Assembly: GCA_902613855.1 (NCBI GenBank)
Contig: CACMIX010000003.1
Span: forward strand, 1 to 64,000
Length of the DNA stretch: 64,000 nt
DNA from: an uncultured Pelagibacteraceae bacterium
GTDB lineage: Bacteria; Pseudomonadota; Alphaproteobacteria; Pelagibacterales; Pelagibacteraceae
Direction: 5' to 3'
This document shows positions 1 to 10,581 of the stretch, piece by piece; within the stretch, counting starts at the first letter, position 1, and each line of letters opens with the position of its first letter. The position numbers and the translations under genes were made by a program. The notes under the pieces are model-generated. The model was not told the DNA's origin. It saw only the letters and a list, made by a program, of their open reading frames with translations, and did not search any database.

Positions 1-105
1 ATTCATTGACGCTGAACCAGACACTGAAACTGCACCAGCATGTGCTGATACTGAAACAAGTGAAGCTGCTAAAGCTGTCAAACCTATTTTTTTATAATTG
101 TTCAT
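1..105 (-). CDS. N-terminal fragment of a secreted/outer-membrane protein (runs off the window start)
   Basis: Reverse-strand ATG at 105; reads MNNYKKIGLTALAASLVSVSAHAGAVSVSGSASMN..., a signal peptide with an AHA-like cleavage site; open through the window edge. Confidence 0.7.
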   Translation of the reverse strand, partial: MNNYKKIGLTALAASLVSVSAHAGAVSVSGSASMN

Positions 106-311
106 ATTAATTACTCCTTTAATTTAATGTTAATTATTAATAATAAACGTAAGACGTATATCAGGGTGAAAGAGTAATTTTCGCAAATTGTGTGGTTTTT
201 CCATAAATAATGAATATTGTGATATATTTGCAACACATAAAGCTATTTTTTCGTATATTTTCACAAATTTGCGATTATGTTGTAAGATTCTAAAAATCTA
301 AATATGCCAAT

Positions 312-884
312 ATGTTTGTAATAAAATCATCTAAAATCTTTGTTAAATTTCTTAAATTAAGTGTTTTTTTATTAATTATTCCTATCATTTTAAGCTCCTG
401 CAAAGGACCAGATGGTAAATTTAAATTACCTGGTGGGGATGCAAGAAAATTCCCTGCGGATCCTGCAAAAAGAGTTGAGCAAAATCTTAAAGAAGGAAGA
501 GGTTTTCAATTAAATGAGACGTTTGGTGGTGGTAAAAAAGGAGGGGTTTTTGACTTTGCAAGCTCCAACGAGCTCTGGAGGGCATCTCTTGATGTCATAG
601 ATTTCATGCCATTAAGTTCTGTAAATTATAGTGGAGGGATCATAATTACAGATTGGTATTCTTCCGATCAAGGCTCAAGAGAAAGTATTAAAATTTCAAT
701 AAGATTTCTTACAAATGAAATAAGAACCGATGCTTTGGATATTAAAGTCTTTAACAAAATATGCAATGACTCGGTAAACTGTAAAATAACTGAGACAGAC
801 GGCGTTATAGGTAAAGAGCTAAAAAGAAAGATTTTAAAAACTGCAACATTATACAAAGAAGAGAAAAAAAATAAGAAAAAATAA
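312..884 (+). CDS. DUF3576-type lipoprotein
   Basis: Lipobox-like LSSCKG after a hydrophobic N-terminus; body resembles the DUF3576 family; directly upstream of leuS, as in other alphaproteobacteria. Confidence 0.75.
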   Translation: MFVIKSSKIFVKFLKLSVFLLIIPIILSSCKGPDGKFKLPGGDARKFPADPAKRVEQNLKEGRGFQLNETFGGGKKGGVFDFASSNELWRASLDVIDFMPLSSVNYSGGIIITDWYSSDQGSRESIKISIRFLTNEIRTDALDIKVFNKICNDSVNCKITETDGVIGKELKRKILKTATLYKEEKKNKKK

Positions 885-926
885 AATAAAATTTTCTGTT
901 AATTAAAACTAATAATCTTAAATTCT

Positions 927-3464
927 GTGGAAAGATATAATTTTAAAATAATTGAGGAAAAGTGGCAAGAGTATTGGAATAAAGAAAAAACTTTTGCAAC
1001 AAAAAAAGATAAAAATAGAAAAAAATTTTATTGTCTTGAAATGTTTCCGTATCCATCAGGAAAAATACATATGGGACATGTTAGAAATTATACAATTGGA
1101 GATGTATTAGCACGTTATAAATCTTTAGAGGGTTACAATGTATTGCATCCTATGGGCTGGGACTCATTTGGTATGCCTGCAGAAAATGCTGCGAGGCAAA
1201 ATATGTTAAGCCCTAAAAACTGGACAGAGTCCAATATTTCAAATATGAAAATTCAGCTTAAAAGACTTGGATTATCAATAGATTGGGACAGAGAAATATC
1301 AACCTGTTCCTCACAATATTACAAACATCAACAAGAATTCTTTCTAGAACTATATGATAAAGGTTTAGTTTATAGAAAAGAGCAGTATGTAAATTGGGAT
1401 CCAATCGATCAAACAGTGCTTGCTAACGAACAAGTTATTGACGGAAAAGGCTGGAGATCAGGGGCAATTGTTGAGAGACGTAAATTAAATCAATGGTTCT
1501 TTAATATAACGAAATTTTCAAGTGAATTGTTAGAAGGATTAGAAAGTCTTGATCAGTGGCCTAACAAAGTTAAGGTAATGCAAAAAAATTGGATTGGTAA
1601 ATCATTTGGTGCTGAAATTAAATTTAAAATTGAAAATTCAAAAAATATAGACTCTATAAGTTGTTTTACTACAAGACCTGATACTTTATTTGGAATGTCA
1701 TTTTTGGCAGTTTCAGTAGATCACCCTTTATCAAAATTTTATGAAAATGATGAAGAGTTTAAAGAGTTTAAAAAACAATGTTCAACAACTGGAACTACTG
1801 AAGAGTCCATCGCTAATGCAGAAAAAATTGGATTTAAAACTGATCTTATTGCAGTTAATCCTTTAGATAAAAATTTAAAAGTTCCAGTTTATTTTGCAAA
1901 TTTTGTTCTAATGGAATATGGACTGGGTGCTGTATTTGGTTGTCCTGCACATGATCAAAGAGATTTAGATTTTGCCCTAAAATATAAATTAAAGGTCACA
2001 CCTGTTGTTACCCCTGAATTGAATAATCTAAATTTTGAAATAAAAAACAAGGCTTTCACTGGACCTGGGTATATCTTTAACTCATCCTTTTTAAATGGAT
2101 TAAAATGTCCAGATGACTCTATTATTAAAACTATTGAACATCTTGAAAAAGAAAAATTGGGGATAAAAAAAATTAATTTTAGATTAAAGGACTGGGGAGT
2201 ATCCAGACAGAGGTATTGGGGTTGCCCAATTCCAATTATGTATGATGCGGATGGAAAAGTTCACAAGATTCCAAAAGAAATGCTGCCAGTCAAACTTCCC
2301 AATATTGATAAATTAGAACCCACAGGTAATCCCCTAGATAAAGAAATTGAGTGGAAAAAAATAACCTTTGAAGGTAAGAGTTACTTGCGTGAAACTGACA
2401 CTTTAGACACCTTTGTTGATTCATCCTGGTATTTCCTGAGATTTTGCTCACCTCAAAAAAATGATTATGGATTTGATTATGAGGAGGCAAAATATTGGAT
2501 GCCTGTAGATCAATATATTGGTGGAGTTGAACACGCCATATTACACTTACTTTATTCAAGATTTTTTATGCAAGCCATCTCTTATAAAAATAGTAATATA
2601 GACTTAAAAGAACCCTTTAAAGGCTTGTTTACTCAAGGTATGGTTTGTCACGAAACTTACAAAGATTTAGAAAATAATTGGATAAGCCCAGATGAGATAA
2701 CCATAAAAGATGGAAAAAAGGTTTTAAAAAAAGATGAATCTATTGAAATTAAAGTTGGTCCAATTGAGTCTATGTCAAAATCTAAGAGAAATACCATTGA
2801 TCCAGAAAAAATAATTGATTCTTATGGCGCTGACTCTGTTAGATTATTTATTTTGTCCGATAGTCCACCAGAAAAAGATGTCCAATGGTCTGAAGAAGGT
2901 ATTATTTCATCGTTTAAATTTATACAAAAACTATGGTCACTTCATTTAAAAATATTAGATGAAATAGAAAAAAGACATAAAAAAGATACAGGAAAAAATT
3001 TATTAAAATTTACTCATAAGTTTATTAAAAAAATAACTAATAATCTTAACAACTTTAGTTATAACGTTATTATTGCCAACTTACATGAAATGTACTCTGC
3101 TCTGTCAAAAGAAATTGCTAATGAATATACAAAAGAAACACTTGAAGAAAACTATAAAAAAATATTAATCTCAATTTTACCAATCATTCCACATTTTTCT
3201 AATGAGTGTTTAAATCTTCTGGGTACAAAAGAGAGTGTAAAGTGGCCAGAATATGATGAAACAATTATTGAGGAGGATTTTATAAACATTGTGGTTCAAA
3301 TAAATGGAAGAAAAAGAGGTCTTATTAAAGCTAAGAAAGATATTGGAGAAAATGAAATTTTAGAAAATATAAAAAAAGAAAACAATATTATGAAATATCT
3401 AAATAACTTAAAAATTAAAAAAAAGATTTATATTCCAAATAGATTAATAAATATAATAGTTTAA
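927..3464 (+). CDS. leuS: Leucyl-tRNA synthetase (GTG start)
   Basis: 845 aa; [20 protein letters not shown] (HIGH region), [11 protein letters not shown] (KMSKS). Confidence 0.97.
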   Translation: MERYNFKIIEEKWQEYWNKEKTFATKKDKNRKKFYCLEMFPYPSGKIHMGHVRNYTIGDVLARYKSLEGYNVLHPMGWDSFGMPAENAARQNMLSPKNWTESNISNMKIQLKRLGLSIDWDREISTCSSQYYKHQQEFFLELYDKGLVYRKEQYVNWDPIDQTVLANEQVIDGKGWRSGAIVERRKLNQWFFNITKFSSELLEGLESLDQWPNKVKVMQKNWIGKSFGAEIKFKIENSKNIDSISCFTTRPDTLFGMSFLAVSVDHPLSKFYENDEEFKEFKKQCSTTGTTEESIANAEKIGFKTDLIAVNPLDKNLKVPVYFANFVLMEYGLGAVFGCPAHDQRDLDFALKYKLKVTPVVTPELNNLNFEIKNKAFTGPGYIFNSSFLNGLKCPDDSIIKTIEHLEKEKLGIKKINFRLKDWGVSRQRYWGCPIPIMYDADGKVHKIPKEMLPVKLPNIDKLEPTGNPLDKEIEWKKITFEGKSYLRETDTLDTFVDSSWYFLRFCSPQKNDYGFDYEEAKYWMPVDQYIGGVEHAILHLLYSRFFMQAISYKNSNIDLKEPFKGLFTQGMVCHETYKDLENNWISPDEITIKDGKKVLKKDESIEIKVGPIESMSKSKRNTIDPEKIIDSYGADSVRLFILSDSPPEKDVQWSEEGIISSFKFIQKLWSLHLKILDEIEKRHKKDTGKNLLKFTHKFIKKITNNLNNFSYNVIIANLHEMYSALSKEIANEYTKETLEENYKKILISILPIIPHFSNECLNLLGTKESVKWPEYDETIIEEDFINIVVQINGRKRGLIKAKKDIGENEILENIKKENNIMKYLNNLKIKKKIYIPNRLINIIV

Positions 3465-3466
3465 AA

Positions 3467-3937
3467 ATGGTTAAAAAATTAACACTCTTTATTTTTATAG
3501 TTTTTAGTTTGGTAAATTGTGGATATTCACCAATGTATTCCGATAATACTAATAAGAACTTTGAAATTTATAATCTTGAACTTGAGGGTAACAATGAAGT
3601 TAATAATATAATTAAAAATAAATTAGAAAAATATAATAATAATAACAGTGAAAAAAAATATATAGTTAAAATTAAGACTTACTATAAAAAGATTTCTGCC
3701 ACAAAAAATAGCACTGGAAGAACCACACATTTTAAATTAGTTGTCGATTTAAGTTTGAGCTATAAGAGATTTAACTTGGATGAAGATAAACAAGAAAAAG
3801 AAATATCGTTTTCAGAAAGTCTAATAATTAAAAAAAATCAGAATAATTTTGAGCAAAACGATTATGAAAAAATTGTAATTAAGAATATGTCCGAATTGTT
3901 AATTAATAAAGTTATTTTATATCTAGGTAGAAGTTAA
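3467..3937 (+). CDS. lptE: LPS-assembly lipoprotein LptE-like
   Basis: Lipoprotein signal (LVNCGYSPMY), position between leuS and holA. Confidence 0.8.
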   Translation: MVKKLTLFIFIVFSLVNCGYSPMYSDNTNKNFEIYNLELEGNNEVNNIIKNKLEKYNNNNSEKKYIVKIKTYYKKISATKNSTGRTTHFKLVVDLSLSYKRFNLDEDKQEKEISFSESLIIKKNQNNFEQNDYEKIVIKNMSELLINKVILYLGRS

Positions 3938-4923
3938 TGATTTTAAAATTCTATGAATTAAATAAAATTGATCTTAATAAAAATAAATTAATTTTGTTTT
4001 ATGGTAAAAATGAAGGTCTAAAAAGTGATGCTGTTGAAAAATTAATTAAAAATTATGATGAAATTTTATATTATGATGAAAAAACAATATTAGAAGATAG
4101 TAGTAACTTTATAGAAAGTACATTAAATAAATCACTTTTTGAAAAAGAAAAAATAATAGTTATCAAAAGAGCAAGCGAAAAGATCTTTAAAATTATTAAT
4201 GAAATAAATTCAAAAAATATTGAAGATTTCAAAATAATTGTAAATTCTGAAAGTCTAGATAAAAAATCTAAGCTTAGATCATTTTGTGAAAAGGATAAAA
4301 AAAGTATTTGTATAGCTTTTTATCCAGATAATGAACAAACCTTGTCTAGAATGGCTTATAATTTTTTTAAAGAAAGAAAAATTTTGATATCTCAATCTAT
4401 TATAAATTTAATTGTAAATAAGTGTAATGGAGATAGACAAAATTTAGTAAATGAGATGCAAAAAATTGAAAATTTCAGCAATAGTGGAAAAAGAATTACT
4501 ACAGATGTTGTGACAAGATTAACTAATATTATTGAAAATCACGAAATTTCTGATCTGGTAAAAAATTATCTTGTAAGAAATAAAAAAAAAGTGATCTACA
4601 TTTTGAATGAAAATAATTTTTCTAACGAAGATTGTGTTTTAATAACAAGATCTTTTTTAAATCATTCAAAAAGAATACTTATACTAGCAAAAGAATATGA
4701 GCTTAATAAGAACATTGATCAAACAATATCTTCAGCTAGACCACCAATATTTTGGAAAGATAAGGAAATAACAAAACAACAAATTTATGAATGGTCTCCA
4801 GAAAATTTAAAATTATTAATTTATAAATTAAGTGAATTAGAATTATTAATAAAAAAGAATATTAATAACTCTATTAACTTAGTTACTGACTTTATCTTGG
4901 ATGAAGCTTTTACTAAAGCTTAA
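3937..4923 (+). CDS. holA: DNA polymerase III subunit delta
   Basis: 328 aa; N-terminal FYGKNEGLKSDAVEKLI; conserved leuS-lptE-holA order. Confidence 0.88.
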   Translation: MILKFYELNKIDLNKNKLILFYGKNEGLKSDAVEKLIKNYDEILYYDEKTILEDSSNFIESTLNKSLFEKEKIIVIKRASEKIFKIINEINSKNIEDFKIIVNSESLDKKSKLRSFCEKDKKSICIAFYPDNEQTLSRMAYNFFKERKILISQSIINLIVNKCNGDRQNLVNEMQKIENFSNSGKRITTDVVTRLTNIIENHEISDLVKNYLVRNKKKVIYILNENNFSNEDCVLITRSFLNHSKRILILAKEYELNKNIDQTISSARPPIFWKDKEITKQQIYEWSPENLKLLIYKLSELELLIKKNINNSINLVTDFILDEAFTKA

Positions 4924-5768
4924 TAATTGGATTTAATTATATTAATAATTTTATTCAATTGATCTAAATCTTTATATTCGAAAGATATTTTACCTTTATT
5001 ATTTTTTTTATTTTTAATTTCAACGTTTAGACCAACTTTGTTTACTATAGACATTTCTAAATGCATGATATTTGCATCCTTTAAATTATTAGTTTTTTGT
5101 CTTTTATTTTTAAATAATTTAACAAAATTTTCAGCCTGTCTAACTGAGAGTTTATTTTCAATTATTTTACTAGCTACAAAAATAGCATTTTCTAAACCTA
5201 CTAAAATTTTTGCGTGGCCAGCTGATAATTTTTGGTTTTCTAATAATTTAACTACCTCATCTGGAAGAGACAAAAGTCTGAGTGCATTAGCAATATAACT
5301 TCGACTTTTGCCTATAAATTTTGAAACTTTTTCTTGATCATATGAAAATTCATCTATTAATTTTTTATATCCTTGGGCTTCCTCTAAGGGATTTAAATCA
5401 TGCCTTTGAACATTTTCAACTATTGCGAATTCTAATGATTTTAAGTCATCTGCTTCTGTTATGACCACTGGCACATGATGCAGGCCTACCTTTTGAGCCG
5501 CAAGCCACCTTCTCTCTCCTGCAATTATTTCAAACTTTAATTGGTCATCATTTGATTTACGAACAATGATTGGCTGTAAAATTCCTCTTTCTCTAATCGA
5601 ATTAGCAAGTTCATTTAAATTTTCCTCATCAAATATTTTTCTTGGCTGATATTTATTAGGTACAAGATCACCAACGCCTAGCTTATTTTTTTGAGTCTCA
5701 ACTTTAGTTTCTCCTATTAAAGATGATAAACCTCTACCAAGTCCTTTTTTTATTTTATTAGAATCCAT
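4920..5768 (-). CDS. parB: Chromosome partitioning protein ParB
   Basis: KKGLGRGLSSLIG N-terminus, ParB box (IAGERRWLAAQKVG), HTH; next to parA. Confidence 0.96.
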   Translation of the reverse strand: MDSNKIKKGLGRGLSSLIGETKVETQKNKLGVGDLVPNKYQPRKIFDEENLNELANSIRERGILQPIIVRKSNDDQLKFEIIAGERRWLAAQKVGLHHVPVVITEADDLKSLEFAIVENVQRHDLNPLEEAQGYKKLIDEFSYDQEKVSKFIGKSRSYIANALRLLSLPDEVVKLLENQKLSAGHAKILVGLENAIFVASKIIENKLSVRQAENFVKLFKNKRQKTNNLKDANIMHLEMSIVNKVGLNVEIKNKKNNKGKISFEYKDLDQLNKIINIIKSNY

Positions 5769-6562
5769 TAAGCAGCACTCCCTATTGTTGTCTCTTGATT
5801 TAAAAATTCATCTGTAAAACTAAAATATGCTTTACTACCTGGACAGGTCTTGTCGTATATTAGAACTGGCATCCCATGAGAAGGGGCCTCTGACAATCTT
5901 ACATTCCTAGGTATTACTGTTGAGTAAACTTTTTCATTAAAATAATCTCTAGCCTCCTTCTCAACTTGAGAAGACAGCTTATTTCGTTTATCATACATCG
6001 TTAATAGTATTCCTCTAATGCTCAAGTCAGGGTTAAGACTTACTTTTATTCTCTCAATTGTTTTCATTAACTGAGTTAAACCTTCTAAAGCAAAAAATTC
6101 TGTTTGGAGTGGGACTAGAAGTGAGTTTGAGCTTACCAGCGCCATTACAGTCAGTAAGCTTAGAGATGGTGGACAATCTATTAATATATAATCATATGTG
6201 CCTCCAGAATTGTTTAAATATGCGGTTAATTTTGCTTTTAACAAGAAAGCTCTGTTGCTATCATCAGCCGTCTCCACCTCAAGACCAGATAAGTCTACAT
6301 TAGAAGTTATTATATCGAGATTTTCAAACTGTGTTTTTTTAATCACATCGCTTATTTCTTTAGTTCCATTAAGAACACCATAAATTGTCTCTGAAGAATT
6401 TTCCATATTGGATAATCCAAGGCCAGTAGTTGCATTTCCTTGTGGATCTAAATCTACAACTAGAATTTTCTTGTTCTGTTGAGATAATCCTGCTGCTAGG
6501 TTAATTGCTGAAGTGGTTTTACCAACCCCACCCTTTTGATTTATGACTGAAATAATTTGCAT
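5768..6562 (-). CDS. parA: Chromosome partitioning ATPase ParA (Soj-type)
   Basis: NQKGGVGKTTSAINLA deviant Walker A; DLDPQGNATTGLG. Confidence 0.97.
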   Translation of the reverse strand: MQIISVINQKGGVGKTTSAINLAAGLSQQNKKILVVDLDPQGNATTGLGLSNMENSSETIYGVLNGTKEISDVIKKTQFENLDIITSNVDLSGLEVETADDSNRAFLLKAKLTAYLNNSGGTYDYILIDCPPSLSLLTVMALVSSNSLLVPLQTEFFALEGLTQLMKTIERIKVSLNPDLSIRGILLTMYDKRNKLSSQVEKEARDYFNEKVYSTVIPRNVRLSEAPSHGMPVLIYDKTCPGSKAYFSFTDEFLNQETTIGSAA

Positions 6563-7216
6563 TTAGTTTTTTTTAATTTTTTTTTTAATTTTTTTCACAT
6601 TTACTAAAAAAGATTCTTCGCTAGTTAAACTTTTTTTTTCAGAATAATCTAAATCCCAATCCTTTAAAGTATTTTGAAAAATTTCTCTTCCACTCTTACC
6701 CATAAAAAAAATTATATTTGAAAAATTAGAAAAATTTTCATTCACTAAATCTAAAACTACTGGCATCGGTTTAAATGCTCTAGACATTATTGTTCCTGTT
6801 TCTAATTTTTTTTCTTCAAAAATATTTTTTTGGATTATTTCTGTTTTTAGATTTAATTTTGTAGAGACATCTCTAAGAAAGTGGCTTTTATGGTAGCTTT
6901 TTTCATAAAGCTTGACCTTTATATCTTTTTTAAGGCTTTTAAGTAAAATTGCTATGATTATGCCCGGCATCCCACTTCCTGAACCTATATCTGTAGTTGT
7001 ATTGCTATTAAAGTCAACAATATCAATGATTTGCGCAGAATCAATAATATGGCGCTCAATTATGTCATTTTTTTCACTAAATTTATCGCTAATTAAATTG
7101 ATTTTTTCATTTTTTTCTAAGATCATTGATATATAGCTTTCGAAGTCTGAAAATGTTTCACGTGAAACATTTAATCCTGAAAGTTTTGAATAAGAATTTA
7201 TAATTTCTTGATCCAT
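6563..7216 (-). CDS. rsmG: 16S rRNA (guanine-N7) methyltransferase RsmG
   Basis: LNVSRETF N-terminus, DIGSGSGMPGI SAM motif; between parA and mnmG. Confidence 0.95.
   Translation of the reverse strand: MDQEIINSYSKLSGLNVSRETFSDFESYISMILEKNEKINLISDKFSEKNDIIERHIIDSAQIIDIVDFNSNTTTDIGSGSGMPGIIIAILLKSLKKDIKVKLYEKSYHKSHFLRDVSTKLNLKTEIIQKNIFEEKKLETGTIMSRAFKPMPVVLDLVNENFSNFSNIIFFMGKSGREIFQNTLKDWDLDYSEKKSLTSEESFLVNVKKIKKKIKKN
7151..7172. promoter_or_regulatory. parS: parS centromere-like site
   Basis: Perfect 22-bp palindrome AAATGTTTCACGTGAAACATTT containing TGTTTCACGTGAAACA (7154-7169), the classical parS core; within the rsmG CDS. Confidence 0.93.
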
Positions 7217-9087
7217 TAAGCTATATGCTTAATAGACTTTCTTTTTACATGTGACAACAAAATATATACAGCCGCAGGAGTAATTCCATCAATTCTTAAG
7301 GCCTGACCCATAGTTTTAGGCTTAATTCGGTTAAATTTTGCCTTTACCTCATTTGATAGTCCTGAAAGTTTGTTATAATCAGTTTTTTCTGGAATTATTA
7401 GGTTTTCATCTCTTTTAAATGCAAGAATGTCAGCTTTTTGTTTTTTTAAATAGCCTCTATAATGAGCATTTATTTCTATCTGCTCATCAATTTCGTTGTC
7501 ATAATAAGGTATATCACTCCAAATTTGTCTGATTTTATGCATATCAACACCTTTTTGAGTTAAAATTTCATTCGAAGACCTTAGAATTCCATCTTTAGCT
7601 ATCTTTATACCATAGCTTTCAGCTTTATTTGGAGATATATGAGATTTAGACATTTTATTAGAAATATTCTTTAATTTTTGAGATTTATCTAAATATATTT
7701 CCTTTCTTTGATTTCCAATTAATCCAATTTCAATGCCTTTATGAGTCAATCTTTGATCAGCATTATCTGCTCTCAAACTTAATCTGTACTCTGCACGAGA
7801 TGTAAACATTCTATAAGGTTCGGCTACACCTTTAGTTACTAAATCGTCAATCATTACTCCTATGTAAGCATCAGATCTATCTAATATAAATGGTTCTTGT
7901 CCCTTGAAAGATAATGCAGCATTTATTCCAGCAATAAGACCTTGAGATGCAGCTTCCTCATAACCTGTAGTTCCATTTATTTGTCCGGCTAGATAAAGAT
8001 TATTAATTTTTTTAGTCTCAAGGGTAAGAAAGAGCTCTCTAGGGTCTACATAGTCATATTCTATAGCATATCCAGGTCTAATTATTTTAACGTTCTCTAA
8101 ACCATTGATATTATTACATATTTCTTGCTGTACCACATTCGGAAGTGACGTAGAGATGCCATTTGGATAAATTGTATGGTCATTTAGTCCTTCTGGCTCC
8201 AAAAATATCTGATGTCGGCCTTTATCAGAAAATTTTACAATTTTATCCTCTATAGATGGACAGTACCTTGGTCCAACACCTTTTATACTACCGGAGTACA
8301 TTGCACTCTTCGATAGATTTTTTTCTATAATCTTATGTACCTTATGATTGGTGTATGTCATCCTACATGATACTTGTTTGTTTATATTTTTTTTAGTTAG
8401 AAAAGAAAAAAAATAAGGATCATCATCTGCAAACTGTTCTTCTAAATTTTTATAATTTATAGTTCTTGAATCTAATCGAGGAGGGGTTCCAGTTTTTAAT
8501 CTTCCAATTTTGAATTCATATTTTTGTAATTGTTCACTTAATCCAGTGGACGGTTTCTCGTCATATCTTCCTGCTGGTGTTCTTTCATCACCTATGTGTA
8601 TCAAACCATTTAAAAAAGTGCCCGTTGTTAGTATTAACTTGCTACATGTAACTTTTTTACCTTTTTTAGTTTTAAAACCACTTATGCTGTTTTTATGGAA
8701 AATAAACTTAACAACAGGATCAGAGAAAATGCTTAAATTACAATAGTTTGCAAGTTTTTCTTGCATATATTTACGATATAATGATCTGTCTGACTGTGTT
8801 CTTGGTCCACGAACAGCCGGACCTCTACTTCTATTTAACAACCTAAACTGTATTCCTGACTTATCAGCAATCTCACCCATAACACCATCTAAGGCATCTA
8901 TTTCTCTAACTAGATGACCTTTACCTAAACCGCCAATAGCTGGATTACACGACATCTCACCAATTGTCTCAATTTTGTGGGTAAATAAAGCAGTGTTAAC
9001 TCCTAAACGTGCAGAGGCTGTTGCAGCTTCACAACCTGCATGGCCACCACCTATTACTACTACATCAAAAGATAAATCATTTTTCAT
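7216..9087 (-). CDS. mnmG: tRNA uridine-5-carboxymethylaminomethyl modification enzyme MnmG/GidA
   Basis: [44 protein letters not shown]. Confidence 0.98.
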   Translation of the reverse strand: MKNDLSFDVVVIGGGHAGCEAATASARLGVNTALFTHKIETIGEMSCNPAIGGLGKGHLVREIDALDGVMGEIADKSGIQFRLLNRSRGPAVRGPRTQSDRSLYRKYMQEKLANYCNLSIFSDPVVKFIFHKNSISGFKTKKGKKVTCSKLILTTGTFLNGLIHIGDERTPAGRYDEKPSTGLSEQLQKYEFKIGRLKTGTPPRLDSRTINYKNLEEQFADDDPYFFSFLTKKNINKQVSCRMTYTNHKVHKIIEKNLSKSAMYSGSIKGVGPRYCPSIEDKIVKFSDKGRHQIFLEPEGLNDHTIYPNGISTSLPNVVQQEICNNINGLENVKIIRPGYAIEYDYVDPRELFLTLETKKINNLYLAGQINGTTGYEEAASQGLIAGINAALSFKGQEPFILDRSDAYIGVMIDDLVTKGVAEPYRMFTSRAEYRLSLRADNADQRLTHKGIEIGLIGNQRKEIYLDKSQKLKNISNKMSKSHISPNKAESYGIKIAKDGILRSSNEILTQKGVDMHKIRQIWSDIPYYDNEIDEQIEINAHYRGYLKKQKADILAFKRDENLIIPEKTDYNKLSGLSNEVKAKFNRIKPKTMGQALRIDGITPAAVYILLSHVKRKSIKHIA

Positions 9088-9157
9088 GAGCTAAACTTAT
9101 AGCTGATTAATTTATTTACAAGATACCTCTTGGTTTTAACGAATAAGTGTTAAATAC

Positions 9158-9229
9158 CAACGATTTTTGGTAAAAAATAGCTAAAAATATAGATAAATTG
9201 ATTATTATTTACCTATACAAAAATCGTTG
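9158..9229 (-). repeat. 12-bp perfect inverted repeat CAACGATTTTTG / CAAAAATCGTTG spanning the mnmE 3' end and the mnmE-mnmG intergenic region
   Basis: Arms 9158-9169 and 9218-9229; the first arm overlaps a second hairpin, TACCAA(9155-9160)-CGATTT-TTGGTA(9167-9172). Confidence 0.8.
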
Positions 9230-10536
9230 AAAATACTGCCTAATATCTCCTCAACATCAACTTTTCCAACAATCATTCCAAGATGTCGTGTGGCCAATCT
9301 TAAATCTTCGGCTGCTTTATCAAAATCTTCAATTTCTTTTTTTTGATTAAAGTTTTTTAAATGATCCAAACATTGTTGAAGGTGTTGTCTGTGCCGTTCT
9401 CTGGTAATTAGAATATCATCACTTGTTATAAATTTATTTTTTAAATTATTTTTTATTTTCAAAATTAAATCATCAATATTTAAATTGTCTTTAATTGAAA
9501 TTAAAACGTGATTAATTTTTTTTATTTCAGGATCAATATCTTTTTTTAAAAGATCTGATTTATTAATCACTAAAATCGCATTATTATCTAATAATCTCAT
9601 CAAAACATCAGTAAAATCAAGGTTTTTAGCATCTACCACCACTAATTTTAGATCTGCTTCCTCAGCTCTATTAAGAGATAATTTAATACCTTTTTTTTCA
9701 ATTTCATTTTTAGACTCTCTTATGCCAGCAGTATCAGAAACAACTACTGGATAACCATCAATATTAAGGTGAGTTTCTATTACGTCTCTTGTCGTTCCTG
9801 CAATTTCTGACACGATTGCAGCATCCCTATTTGATAAATGATTTAGCAAACTAGACTTACCAGCGTTAGTTGGCCCAAGAATTGCAATTTTAAAACCTTC
9901 TCTAATTCTCTCTCCAACTTTTTGGTCATCCAAAATTTTTTCAATATTTTTTAAAACTTCATCAGAGCTTTTTTTAATTTCATTTAAGATATTTTCCGGT
10001 AAGTCTTCATCAGGAAAGTCTATTTTAGCTTCAACGTGTGATAAAATTTTTAAAAGTTTTTCTCTTAAAAGATTAAATTGATCTGATGATCGACCATTCA
10101 TGATTTTGATTGCTTGTTGTCTTTGAATTTCAGTTTCGGATGAAATTAAATCAGCAATGCTCTCTGCTTTTAGTAAATTTATTTTTCCATTTTGAAACGC
10201 AAGCTTAGTAAATTCTCCTGGTTCTGCTAATCGACAATTTTTAACTTTAGAAATATTAGAATGTAATGCATCTATCACGGCTTTGCTTCCGTGCACCTGT
10301 ATTTCGGCCATATCCTCACCTGTGTAGCTCTCAGGGCCAGGAAACCATAATATAATGCCCTCATCTATAAGCTCAGAAGTGTTGATTTTATTGATTTTTC
10401 TGAGAGTTGCCACTCTTGGTTTAGGAACATTTTTGCCTGTCATTTGTTCAATAACTTTTAAAGTATCATCGCCTGAGATTCTTATAACAGCTACACCCGA
10501 AACGCCTGGACCACTTGATAAAGCATAGATTGTCAT
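9205..10536 (-). CDS. mnmE: tRNA modification GTPase MnmE/TrmE
   Basis: GPTNAGKSSLLNHLSNRDAAIVSEIAGTTRDVIE G domain; C-terminal FNDFCIGK. Confidence 0.98.
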   Translation of the reverse strand: MTIYALSSGPGVSGVAVIRISGDDTLKVIEQMTGKNVPKPRVATLRKINKINTSELIDEGIILWFPGPESYTGEDMAEIQVHGSKAVIDALHSNISKVKNCRLAEPGEFTKLAFQNGKINLLKAESIADLISSETEIQRQQAIKIMNGRSSDQFNLLREKLLKILSHVEAKIDFPDEDLPENILNEIKKSSDEVLKNIEKILDDQKVGERIREGFKIAILGPTNAGKSSLLNHLSNRDAAIVSEIAGTTRDVIETHLNIDGYPVVVSDTAGIRESKNEIEKKGIKLSLNRAEEADLKLVVVDAKNLDFTDVLMRLLDNNAILVINKSDLLKKDIDPEIKKINHVLISIKDNLNIDDLILKIKNNLKNKFITSDDILITRERHRQHLQQCLDHLKNFNQKKEIEDFDKAAEDLRLATRHLGMIVGKVDVEEILGSIFNDFCIGK

Positions 10537-10581
10537 AAAAAGAAATATACATATTATAAATACAAATTAATATATTTTTTT

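Noticed and set aside
2290-2559. 89-aa ORF antisense to leuS
   Set aside because: Inside leuS; no supporting features.
9088-9204. mnmG-adjacent intergenic region as oriC (E. coli-like position next to gidA)
   Set aside because: Shorter, co-directional flanking genes, no DnaA-like box cluster; the alphaproteobacterial hemE-side location fits much better.
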